From Liopterus haemorrhoidalis (lineage: Eukaryota > Arthropoda > Insecta > Coleoptera > Dytiscidae), in assembly GCA_963971575.1 (NCBI GenBank), contig OZ020616.1, positions 7,363,934-7,427,933 on the forward strand: DNA of 64,000 nucleotides, in the 5' to 3' direction. The notes under the pieces were generated by a model. That model made no database searches. It saw nothing but the letters and a program-made list of their open reading frames with translations, and was not told the DNA's origin. The position numbers and the translations under genes are program-made. This document shows positions 43,287 through 52,875 of this stretch, in pieces; within the stretch, counting starts at the first letter, position 1, and each line of letters opens with the position of its first letter.

Positions 43287-44227
43287 CAATAGGGGATACG
43301 CATAAAATTTGTATTTCCTTAAAACTACATTATTTTGATATGTTAATGTTAATTATGTCACCAAAGAAAACAAAAATTACATTTTAATTAATATTATAGC
43401 CAAATTTTTGAATTAAAATATTGTAAATTTGAAATAAGCCGACTACGGAGCGAAGGTTGCCGAGTAAAAACGACTGAGTATGACGTCAAACGATAGGGGT
43501 TTCACATCACAGATAGAGCTACAACATAATCTTTACACGTGTGTGTATTGTATTGTTCGAGAGTTTTGTATTTGTTTTTAAACAATTTTTCACGCATTTA
43601 TTATTAAAATGGCAGATAAAGATTTTGTTAGGGCTCAGAGTGATAATTTACCCAACATTGATGCATTTATGCTCATGGAATATATGAAAAATAATGAATG
43701 CTACAGTGCTGAAGAAATACGTGGTGTCAAAGTAATTTTTATTTTATATTCTATAACTTTATGTAAACAAACGCTGCAACTCTGTAAAATGTAAATATTT
43801 ATGTAATTTAGATGTCAGAATTTTACTACATTGTTTACATGAAGTTACAAAACGTTAGAGGCATAATTGAAATACTGCAATATATGTTATCTATTTTAAT
43901 ATAAAATTTAATTCGGTAAACATGTATAAATTGTTTTTATAGAATTAAACTTTATTTTAATTAAAATCACTCTAACTTTACATAACCTATAAAAGTTATA
44001 CAAACAAATAAGTTCACAACAGACTATGTACGCCGGTAAGCTAGTAGTGTCATGCGTCAGTTAGAAGGGGTATGACGTCACACGTCGTTTTCACGCGCTA
44101 CATACATTTATGATTTTTTTAAGCCTTCAAATTACAAAAAAAAAATTAAAAACTGTTTTTTATGTTTATATGCAACAAGAGGAATATAATAGAAAATTTA
44201 AAAAAAATCATGCCTAGCCCCTATTGC
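43287..44227 (+). mobile_element. TIR element carrying a first exon, inserted in a mariner
   Basis: AATAGGGGATACGCATAAAA at the left and the complement of CATGCCTAGCCCCTATT at the right (AATAGGGGCTAGGCATG) are inverted ends. A second inner pair is GTAAAAACGAC...TATGACGTCA (about 43468-43491) facing GTATGACGTCACACGTCGTT (about 44068-44087). Its limits coincide with the break in a mariner frame (PIAKAQL resumes at about 44225). I cannot resolve a clear TSD. It carries the exon at 43609. Confidence 0.6.
43609..43731 (+). CDS. Initial exon resembling YqaJ/SWIM-type proteins
   Basis: ATG at 43609 in the context AAAATGGC opens MADKDFVRAQSDNLPNIDAF then MLMEYMKNNECYSAEEIRGV, Lys. The coding look ends at AAA|GTAATTTTT (about 43731-43735), a good splice donor; the open frame continues another 60 nt only as AT-rich intron-like sequence. 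The pattern 'LP.+D..ML..+...N..+.+.E+RGVK' is how I remember the N-terminus of a large hemipteran/arthropod family with a SWIM zinc finger and YqaJ-like nuclease domain. No downstream exon is found within 44227 or the next few kb. It is either a captured or orphan exon, or the first exon of the transposon's own protein. Function is not established. Confidence 0.45.
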
Positions 44228-44510
44228 AAAAGCTCAATTGGTCTAATTGCACTACTAACTGCTCCCTCATCCACCCTATTTGCCTCTAGCCTCCTGTGAC
44301 TTCATTTTCTTTCAAAACATGAAGAAATGTCTCTCTGGAAAAATATTCGCATCGAGCAAGAAGTTTATCGCTAAAACACATGACTATTTTGCAGAGTTTG
44401 AGAAATCGTGCTTTTTGGAAGGCTTAAAGAAGTGAAATATTGTTGCAAAACATGTATCAAACTTAAAGAAGACTATGAGGAAAAATAAGTCGCATTTTGA
44501 TAAAAAAAAA

Positions 44511-44903
44511 AATCATTTCGATGTCACTTTTTGGCTATTCTAATATTAATATACGTTTAAAAATTAGTGGCCCGTTAATTCTGTTGTTGAAATTAATTCG
44601 GAGTGAACAGGACCGTATTTACATTTAAATAATGACATTAATTAATTCGGGCAGAGTTCAGAACAGGGCCATTAGTCCGGAATTGCTGTGAAGACACTTA
44701 GCAGATATATGGGCCTCTATATACCTACCGTCTCACATACTTGGATAATGTTTAGTTTAATAGCTTTAAATTAACAATAATTCCTAAAGCTACTTCATTT
44801 TTGTTTATTTATATTACTAAACCCTAGTATACCAACCGACTTCATTAGACGGTTGCCATTTTGCAAAAAATTATCTGAAGTATGAATTTTCGCAAAAATC
44901 ATG
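44511..44903. other. No gene recognised
   Basis: AT-rich. The beginning may be the 3' end of the split mariner. No frame is supported. Confidence 0.4.
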
Positions 44904-44911
44904 ATTTGGCA

Positions 44912-45222
44912 CAGGGCCGCCCCTAGGCGGGGGCAAATGGGGCACATGCCCCAGGCCCCGCGCCTTTAAGGGCCCCGCGCTTCGACCGTCAAGTACTAAA
45001 ATAATAAAATACATTAAAAATATTATTCCAAATTATAAATAGTTGGAAAAAAATTATATTTTCATTGAGCATAAGTATGTGTACTTTCTTAATAGTTAAT
45101 AATATGAAAGAAAATATCGTTATTCAATATGTACATATATAGATGGGGCCCCGCAAATCCAGTTTTGGGGCCCCGGAATTCCAGTTTTGCCCCAGGCCCC
45201 ACAAATGCTAGGGGCGGCACTG
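44912..45222. mobile_element. Small hAT-type MITE H6
   Basis: CAGGGCCGCCCCTAGGCGG at 44912 and GCTAGGGGCGGCACTG at the right end are inverted, extending inward through GGGGC / GCCCC blocks. The TSD ATTTGGCA is perfect (44904-44911, 45223-45230). The AT-rich interior has no coding potential. Confidence 0.92.
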
Positions 45223-45230
45223 ATTTGGCA

Positions 45231-46218
45231 GGTACGAGGGCTACGATTTAAGAAAAAAAAATTTTTTGAACAAACTGTTTTATTGCTTTACAAAATATTC
45301 GCATTTAAAATATATACACTTTTGCATGCATTCAAACCAATTCTCGAAACATTTTTTCCACTCTGAAGTAGGTATCTCAAAACATGGTTTTCGAAGGCTT
45401 CAACAGCTTCTTGAGGTGATGGAAATCGCTGTCTACGCATTTTTTGTTTGACATTGGGGAACAAAGAAAAAAATCGTTAGGGGATAAATCAGGTGAATGC
45501 GGGCATGAGACATTAATTCGATGTTTTTTCCTTCAAATAATCAATTGTTTCACCTGTTGTGTGGGAGCTTGCATTGTCATGATGAGGAATGATGCGACGT
45601 TTTTGGTTGTTTTTCTTGTGACTTTTGGTAAACAAATTGTTGTATACCATTCAACATTAATTGTTCTCCAATCCTTTAAAGCACCATTTCCCGACAATTT
45701 TTCATGGCGGACCAGCAAATGACCTAGAAAAAATTCGCGGACCGGGAAGGTTAGAAAGTAATATGTATCGCAAAAGTTTAATATTTTTTATTGCACTGAT
45801 TACAAACACAAAAAAAAAACAAATAAAAAATCACATATAGTTAGTGAAAAAAGAAACAAATTATTAACTTAATTATTATTTTCTGCAATTAACAGATTAA
45901 AGACCGAGATTTGCATCTCGAAATTAAGTGGGTTATAACTTTTTAGGCGAATAGTTGTATAGTACAAAAAAATCTCACGGACGGACGGTTGGGAAACACT
46001 GCTCTAAAGGAATGGTTGTGACATGTCCAGTACATCCGAAGAAACAAGCAATCATTTTCTTGAAAGTGCTTCGTGAACGAACAACTTTTGTGGGTTTCGG
46101 TTCATCTTTGAAGACCCAACCAGTGAATTGTTGCTTAGTTTCCGGTTCATATGAATAAATCAAAGTTTCGTCACCTTTAACGATGTTGTATACAGATTTT
46201 GCAGTGACTAGATTGAAT
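45231..46218 (-). pseudogene. Mariner transposase C-terminal half, interrupted by a hAT MITE
   Basis: The minus strand from 46218 downward reads LVTAKSVYNIVKGDETLIYS (first Asp block), FTGWVFKDEPKPTKVVRSRS, ACFFGCTGHVTTIPLEQ, then the hAT MITE. It continues DWRTINVEWYTTICLPK, a FLIMTMQAPTQQV segment (out of frame with HHDNA), HSPDLSPNDFF (third Asp, about 45490) and SGKNVSRIGLNACKSVY-type C-terminal residues to about 45270. Its low end GGTACGAGGGCTACGATTT (45231) looks like a mariner terminal repeat. The N-terminal part is replaced by a family-A repeat at 46219. Confidence 0.8.
45682..46001. mobile_element. hAT-type MITE H7 inside the mariner
   Basis: CACCATTTCCCGACAATTTT at 45682 and GGTTGGGAAACACTG at 45987-46001 are imperfect inverted ends of the common hAT form CAGTGTTTCCCAACC. 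The 8-bp duplication is CTTTAAAG (45674-45681) versus CTCTAAAG (46002-46009), one mismatch. No coding sequence. Confidence 0.85.
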
Positions 46219-46423
46219 TTTTTACCGACCGCCAACATATATAGGTATAAGGGAGGTATTGTGATCATATAGATTTTGACATTTCGAGATTTCAATGGAT
46301 CTCCACGAATTCAGGTCCCTACATAACGTTTTGACTATTTTGTGCATGATGTCTATCGGTCTGTCTGTCCGTCCGTCCGTCCGTCCGTCCGTCCGTCCGT
46401 CCGTCTGTCTGTCTGTCTGTCTA

Positions 46424-46472
<49 letters not shown>

Positions 46473-46750
46473 GTACACGTGCAGAGCAAATTCGGCTAAA
46501 AGGATTTTTATGAAACTTCATATTAAAGCTTTTGCCATCAATGGCACGAGTTGATCAACTTTTGGTAAAAATCGGTTGACTAAAAATGGGACTTTAATCG
46601 TGTCGATTTTAAAATTTTTGCGAATATTTAGCAACAGAAAAATATTTAGAAAAAATTTATTTAACAAAAGTTGCTATAAAAGGAATAACTAACAACTTTT
46701 AATTGAGACATTTTTTGATAAAAAGAAAAAAAAATGAAAAAATTGAATTT
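46219..46750 (+). mobile_element. Repeat family A, copy 1 of a tandem cluster (3' end lost)
   Basis: ACCGACCGCCAACATATATA at 46224 with TCCG/TCTG microsatellite (46357-46470) and the family body to GACATTTTTTGATAAAAAG. The 3' third is missing and the next copy follows directly. The 11 bp ATTGAATTTTT precede both this copy and the next one. Confidence 0.8.
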
Positions 46751-47364
46751 TTACCGACCGCCAACATATATAAGGGAGGTATTGTGATCATACCGATTTT
46801 GACATTTCGAGATTTCGATGGATCTCCACGACTTGATGTCCCTACATAACGTTTTGACTATTTTTAACATGATGTCTGTCGGTCTGTCTGTTCGTCCGTC
46901 TGTCTATCTGTCCGTCTGTCTGTGTACACGTGCAGAGCAAATACGGCTGAAAGGATTTTTATGAAACTTCATATTTAAGCTTTTACCATCAATGGCACAA
47001 GTTGATCAACTTTTGGTAAAAATCGGTTTACTAAAAATGGGAGTTTACCCGTGTCGATTTTAAGATTTTTGTGAATATTTCACAACAGAAAAGTATTTCG
47101 AAAAAATTTATTGAACAAAAGTTGCTATAAAAGCAATAACTAATAACTTTTACTTGAGACATTTTTTGATAAAACGAAAAATTTCGAATAATTTTTGTAA
47201 AATTTTTCGAAATTTTTTCATACTTATGAGTAATGTTTTCATGGTCATGATAAATAATATCTCTGTTAGAAAATATTAGGCCAAGTTATATCTACTCTGC
47301 TGCTAGAATGTATTTTATATAAGTACTTTATGATGGCAGTCGGTCCTGTGGTGGCCACAGCTGA
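46751..47364 (+). mobile_element. Repeat family A, copy 2 of the cluster (complete)
   Basis: The 5' end is TTACCGACCGCCAACATATA and a short TCTG tract lies at about 46873-46923. The 3' side has TGGCAGTCGGT (one change from the perfect complement of ACCGACCGCCA), the hairpin CTGTGGTGGCCACAG and the end CTGA at 47364. Confidence 0.85.
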
Positions 47365-47531
47365 TTTTTTTTTCTAAATATTTATTTTTCATATATGTAA
47401 CGTATCCATGGTAATGATAGATAATATCTCTGTTAGATAATATTGGGCCAAGTTATTTCTACTCCGCTGCTAGAATGTATTTTATACAAGTACATTGTGA
47501 TGGCGGTCGGTCTTGGGGTGGAAACAGATGA
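47365..47531 (+). mobile_element. Repeat family A, copy 3 of the cluster (3' part)
   Basis: Only the last ~160 bp: TATGTAACGTATCCATGG, ATAATATCTCTGTTAGATAA, TGGCGGTCGGTCTTGGGG and a decayed hairpin, ending ATGA at about 47531. It starts right after the T-run that follows copy 2. Confidence 0.75.
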
Positions 47532-48550
47532 TTTTTTTAAATTTTTTTATATGAAACTATTTTCGTTTTTGCCCAGTGTTACACCACTATGAATCAAAGA
47601 AGGCAGTGCAAGGAATATTTCCGTACCCACAGATTCTATACGCCACAAATAAATTTGATTTTGCTAACTTAACCTTAACTAGTTTAACATAAAATCACCC
47701 CAATTCATTATTTAATTCAATTTCTACTCTTATGGAATATTAAAAAATATGCGTATACTTTTGGGAATATCAGTTATTGAGTATAAGTAACATTTATTAG
47801 CTTCAATAGGCAATAAAACTTTTTGCAAGAATTAGCACAAAAATACCCAGCAATCACTACTTTGAACGTATTGAAATTTTATTGAATCCATCGCTAATGA
47901 CAGCAAGTTGTATTGTGACTAATCATCTAACAAGCTTTCATTCTTAACACCTCCGACATTCTCACTCTCCTTGTCAATACATTTCATCAGTCATTTAGTC
48001 TATTTACCAACCGTTATCATCTCCTTGCATGCAGCTCATTCATAGATATTTTCATGCACTTAAATTTATTAGACACAATTATGAGGGTGTAGACAAGACC
48101 TTTATAACACCAGTAACGTATGCGGAACATTCTCTGTTAATTTCCTGGGGTCTGGTAGTGGGTGAGGGTGTTTAGACGGTGAGGGGATGAACACACATTC
48201 TACTAGATTAATGTCTCCTCACGATGATTGAAAACTGAGGTAGGCGTGAGCATGAATGTCTTATATTTAGGGTAAACGGATTATATGGGATACCGTTTAT
48301 ATTTTAGAGGATTAAGGATGTTACTGAAAAGAATTTTGATAGTGGAACATCTTCACAAAGCTTATAAGGCTACTAGAGAAACAATGGCCAACTGTAGTGA
48401 CAAATATACAGGGTGTAACAGCTAAACCGACCACGGCCAATATTATCTTTACTAGGTTATTACCCGTCAACAATGACGGATTTATAATATAAAAATTTCA
48501 ATTGTTAGTATGTGTATTTGGTTTTATTTTTTAACGTTTCAATTTTGTCG
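47532..48550. other. No gene recognised
   Basis: AT-rich, apparently unique sequence with no supported frame. ATACAGGGTGTAACAGC at 48407 may be a transposon end without a partner. The open frame starting at 48512 only reads through the minisatellite and foldback element that follow. Confidence 0.4.
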
Positions 48551-48663
48551 CCAGTCAGCGAATCACGGGACATGATATCACCAGTTAGCCAATCACGGAA
48601 GAGGGTGTCACCTGTCAGCCAGTCAAGAGACAGGGTGTCCCCAGTTAGCCAATCACAAGAACC
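48551..48663 (+). repeat. 30-bp minisatellite, about 3.8 units
   Basis: Units start with CCAGT(C/T)AGC(C/G)AATCA at 48551, 48581, 48611 (CCTGTCAGCCAGTCA) and 48641, each followed by A/G-rich sequence and GGTGTC. The period is a multiple of three, so it happens to encode a repeated SPVSQSR peptide. The array ends 5 bp before the foldback element. Confidence 0.85.
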
Positions 48664-48668
48664 TTATA

Positions 48669-49234
48669 GACCGGGAGGTCATGACATTTTTGGTCTCCGA
48701 TTTCATACAGCATGCCTTTTGGAGGAGAGAATATTTACCCTGTGACAACAAAAAAGGGATGGTACTAAACCCCTGCTGCTTTCCGGTCATAGGGAAAATT
48801 GCATTTCCACTTAAACACAAAATTTTTGTGTTTTTCTCTGATTTAATATTGCTTGCCCTTTTGTCAAAATAAAGTTATAACAAATTTAAAGTCTTTTAAC
48901 TATAGGCATGCTGTATGAAAACGCGGAAAATCATATTTTTTTATTACAAGATCACATGACCGTTTGAGCCCTTTGGGACCCTCCGAATCGCATGCATATA
49001 TTTAAAAGACTTTAAATTTGTTATAACTTTCTTTTGACAAAAGGGCAAGCAATATTAAATCAGAGAAAAGCACAAAAATTTTGTGTTTAAGTGGAAATGC
49101 CATTTTACCTATGACCGGAAAGCGTGCAGGGGTTTAGTACCATCCCTTTTTTGTTGTCACAGGGTAAATATTCTCTCCTCCAAAAGGCATGCTGTATGAA
49201 ATCGGAGACCAAAAACTGTCATGAGCTCCCGGTT
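48669..49234. mobile_element. Foldback element F, copy 3
   Basis: GACCGGGAGGTCATGACA at 48669 and the complement at the right end (49234) begin ~230-bp inverted arms, flanked by TA (48667-48668, 49235-49236). The centre has the same orientation as copy 1 at 12286-12850. Small differences include a missing CAC in GCTGCTTTCC of the left arm. Confidence 0.9.
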
Positions 49235-49409
49235 TATTAGGAAAAATTGCCATCACAATGTTATCGACACTACATACAGACAGTTATATAGTTGGATTAT
49301 TTATTCATAAATTTTTAAGATGGGAAAACGTTTTTTTTTTACTCAGAACATTACATTTATATTGTTATAACTAAAAATAATTAAATGCTTCAAGAAACCA
49401 AGATATTTC

Positions 49410-50350
49410 GGTATGTAATTATATTCGTAGATTCTTAGAGAATAAATCTGCAAAATATTGTTCATATAGGTCAAAGGATATAACAGTTTATAAAATTTCC
49501 TTTTTATGCCTACGGAACCCTAGACATTTTTATACATAATTATATTCGTAGATTCTTAGAGAATAAATGTGAAAAATATTGTTCATATTGGTTAAAGGAT
49601 ACAGGCGTGTCTAGAGTTTCTCGTTTATACCTATGAAACCCTAAACATTTCTATATGTAATTTTATCCGCAATTCCTTAAATAATAAATCTGCAAAATGT
49701 TGTTTATATCGGTCAAAGAATATAGGAGCCTTTTGTTTATGCATACGAAACCCTAGATCCGTCAAACGAATATAATTACATACATAATATGTAATTATAT
49801 TCGTAGATTCTTAGAAAATAAATCTGCAAAAGGTTAAAGGATATAGGATTGTCTAGAGTTTCTTGTTAATGCCTAAAAACCCTAGACATTTCTGTATGTA
49901 ATTATATTTGTAGATACTTAGAGAATAAATCTGCAAAATACTGTTCATATCGTTCAAAATTTATAGGAGTATCCTAGTGTTTCTTGTTTATGCCTACGAA
50001 ACCCTAGACATTTCTATAGGATATTTGATCCGCAGATTTTTAAATAATAAATCTGCAAAATCTTTTTTGTAGCGATCAAAGGATATAGAAAGGTCTAGAG
50101 TTTCTTTTTTATGTCTACGAAACTATGGACATTTCTATACGTTGTTTTATTCGCAGATTCTTAGAGAATAAATCTGCAAAATATTTTCATATCGATCAAA
50201 GAATATAGGAGCGTCTAGAGTTTCTTATTTATATCTAATTTATGTCTACGAAACCCTAGACATTTCTGTATGTTATTTTGTCCGCAGATTCTTAGAGAAT
50301 AAATCTGCAAAATGTTGTTCATATTGGTCAAAGGATATAGGATTGTCTGC
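49410..50350 (+). repeat. Satellite array, ~121-bp unit, about eight copies
   Basis: AATAAATCTGCAAAA (or close variants) recurs at 49441, 49562, 49684, 49817, 49924, 50046, 50167 and 50298, giving spacings of 121, 122, 133, 107, 122, 121 and 131. Other words repeat at matching phase: GATTCTTAGAGAATAAAT, TCTAGAGTTTCTTGTTTATG and CTACGAAACCCTAGACATTT. Units are diverged (many substitutions and indels), so the array is old. No coding potential. Confidence 0.92.
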
Positions 50351-51049
50351 CAAACACCAGAACCTTAGGAAATATTGACGTCACAAGTCATTTATTTCTA
50401 TCAGTTAGTCTTTCTATCTAGTCATTTGACGCCCTGTGTTTGTTTTGTGATCTCTCGATGTCCATTTTGTACCTCTCTTGTTCCATCAATTATTTTTGGT
50501 TCTCATCCCAAAAACACAAAAAAGTCGATAACCTATACGATTCGAATCATGACTTTCATATAGTACCAGAGGTTAAGAAAGAGATAATGGACTTTCTCTG
50601 TCCTATGTGGCTCTAGAAAATTTTTCATTAATTATTTTTTACCAGAAAGTTTTGATTGATAAATGAAGAAAATTTTTCCTGTTATAGCTATGAAGTTTTC
50701 TATCTGTCTAGTTTATTCTTAAACATGTACGTGTTTAAAAGTTCAGGATATATTTATAGAAAAACTGTGTTCATTACAGAACAAAGCTACTCCACACATA
50801 CGTACATATAGAACTTTTCATCAAAAGAAAACTAACAAAAATACAACAACCTTTGTTTCATTTTAAACTGGAAACTTTTCTCATGGCTCTGGAATAATTT
50901 TCTTTTAGTTCTGAAACATGAAATGATTATACTGGAACTATTTGCACTCATATGAGCAGATTTGCAAATTAAAACGATTTTTACAAATTGAAATTATATG
51001 CTTTTAATATATATTTCATATAATAATATGTTGAGTAGGTTGACAAAGA
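50351..51049. other. No gene recognised
   Basis: AT-rich. The frame 50375-50563 is short and has no recognised feature. Confidence 0.4.
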
Positions 51050-51237
51050 TGTGTTTCAAAATCAAGAAGCAAGAAGATTTCTGCTTCAAAATATAAATAA
51101 AAGACGAGCTAGCTTGAGGGTTTGTTGAAAATAATCGTGCAAGGTATGGTCGAAGGAACAAACCCTAAAGGAAGACCCCCCCTTAATCTTTATGAGTCAG
51201 TTGAAGGAGCAACTTAACTGTCAGAACTATGTAGATC
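51050..51237 (+). pseudogene. LINE RT C-terminal relic
   Basis: The plus frame reads IVQGMVEGTNPKGRPPLNLY then SVEGAT, a stop, LSELCRS, following the pattern 'I.QGK.EG.R..GRP...Y.D.I...T.LS..EL.R' of insect LINE tails. It is cut at 51238 by the inverted family-B end, so the final DR..W block is missing. Confidence 0.6.
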
Positions 51238-51239
51238 TG

Positions 51240-52271
51240 AAAAATTGATATGAAGTGTGAATTTTCACACGTTTCAGGGTTTTGCAGGTATTTAGTAAGT
51301 GAATGATGATTATTTGGGATGCCAAAACAATTTTATATCAAAATATTTTTTTATGAATTTTAATTCGAATGCCTATTACCATTATTTAAGTTTCTAAAGA
51401 TGTGCAGTATTTTTTTTATATATCAAGGTTCATTAAGATTTTGAAAATTGCGCCTATGACTTCCATTGGTTGTTTTTAGTCATAGCTCCTCCCCTTTGAT
51501 TTCGTGTACATTCAAATATAGAATTAAATTATAATTTCAACAACTTCCAAAAATTAAATGCAACAATTGCCAAAATATAATTAGAATTTTGCAAAAATAA
51601 TTGAAACAATATAAAAATTAAAAAAAAAAAAAATAATAAAAAATAATATTGTCTCCTCTCGTAGGATTCGAACTCATTTTCTTGGGCAGAATTTCAGTAT
51701 CTTAGCCAATGCACCAAGATACACGTAACTGTTTAGAGTGTTATATAACTATAAGTTTTCAACATTATTAGCAAAAAAACACAAAAAATGCTTTTTTTTC
51801 CAAAAACATAATCTGATCAAAAATTCCTGTCGTACTATTCCGGTTCACACCAATGTACATTACTTAGAATTTTTTGAGATTTTTAGTTTAAACCATCTTG
51901 GCTACAAGGTGTGGGACAAAATTTTTTTTGCACAATTTTGGCAAAAATCGCTTTAAAATAATTTATTATGCAAAAATAAAAATTTGATCGTTAATACACG
52001 TACCAAGGACTTTCATTTGATACCCTACTCAAAATTTAAAAAAAAAATTTTTTTTTTCGATGAGCACATATTGTTTATATTGTTAGGGGGATATGTTTTT
52101 TATATATTTTAGTATTTTTCCTATGTGCGGGTCAAAGAGTTGTATAAGCATGCCAAATTTCAACTCTCTAGGTTTAGCCGTTTGGCTACAATTTTTAGGG
52201 AACAGACAGACAGACAGACGATAAAATGACGGTATAAGGGTTTTTTGGTCATACCTACAAAACCCTAATAA
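51240..52271 (-). mobile_element. Repeat family B (HINE-like), complete, with tRNA-like cassette
   Basis: This is the most complete copy. In element sense the 5' end TTAGGGTTTTGTAGGTATGA lies at 52271, with GTCTGTCTGTCTG at about 52205-52220 and a ~450-bp body. The tRNA-like cassette (complement of about 51662-51730: A-box-like TTGGTGCATTGGC, B-box AGTTCGAATCC) and a T-rich spacer come next. The 3' end is CTTACTAAATACCTGCAAAA, the hairpin GTGTGAAAATTCACAC and TTCATATCAATTTT at 51240. Confidence 0.85.
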
Positions 52272-52274
52272 AAA

Positions 52275-52870
52275 AGCAGTAGTCAGAAAGGAATTGAGAG
52301 CTGCTGCCAACCAATCTTAGGATTGTAAACTTTAAGAGAGAGAATTTGTTGACATCTCCTTTAATTGTTGTATTTCATAACATGATTGATCAGACAAGGT
52401 TACAAATAATACAGATACATATTGCTCATTTGCGACACCTGTGTTGCAACTGAAACTTTTTACAGGTGGTTCGAAGACGCGTACATTTATTACATATACG
52501 GCAAACGATGTTTCGGCTGGCAAGATTTTTTAGGAGACACTTTTGAAGATTTTGATGTGTTTTAACTACTATGAGTACTACGACAATACAGCTAGCACTC
52601 TAGTGACGACTTACGCAAGCTGAGCTTTGACGTCATACATATACAGTTCATTATTCGTCACAAGGTTACAACCAATTGGGACTCACATCGCTGTAGGGGA
52701 ATACCCGTAACTCATTAGCAATCGAACAGAGGAGAGTTTTATATTGGTAGGAGTGTCATTGGAGAGAGAAAATTTTTATGAAAATAAATTTCTTAATTTT
52801 TGAAAATTTTGACGTATTACTTGCACATTTTTACATAAAACTATATAAATATAAAAGTTTTTTGAACCGC
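52275..52870. other. No gene recognised
   Basis: AT-rich. Short frames on both strands lack features. It precedes the left end of a Tc1 element. Confidence 0.4.
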
Positions 52871-52875
52871 AAATA

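Larger units (their letters stand above)
41590..44510 (+). pseudogene. One mariner transposase split by two other transposons
   Basis: Three plus-strand segments make one mariner reading. 41598-41737 gives YISPGERAQKKAKIVPLSE and IMAMISWDSQNI. 43150-43286 gives IVISYLKKGKTITGQYYAD, then RLHVKLIKS and a diverged VYHHISKP where HQDNAP is expected. 44228-44500 gives IAKAQLV, a stop, LHY.LLPHPPYLPLASCDF (in shifted frames), FFQNMKKCLSGKIFASSKKF and AEFEKSCFLEGLKK. The intervening DNA is a pogo-like element (41738-43149) and a TIR element (43287-44227); deleting them restores the protein order, and across the first the frame is exact. The DNA-binding domain is not seen and the second catalytic Asp is lost. 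Confidence 0.8.

Noticed and set aside
49410..50350. Possible CRISPR array
   Set aside because: Spacing is regular at ~121 bp, but the whole unit repeats; there are no unique spacers or short constant repeats, and the context is a eukaryotic genome.
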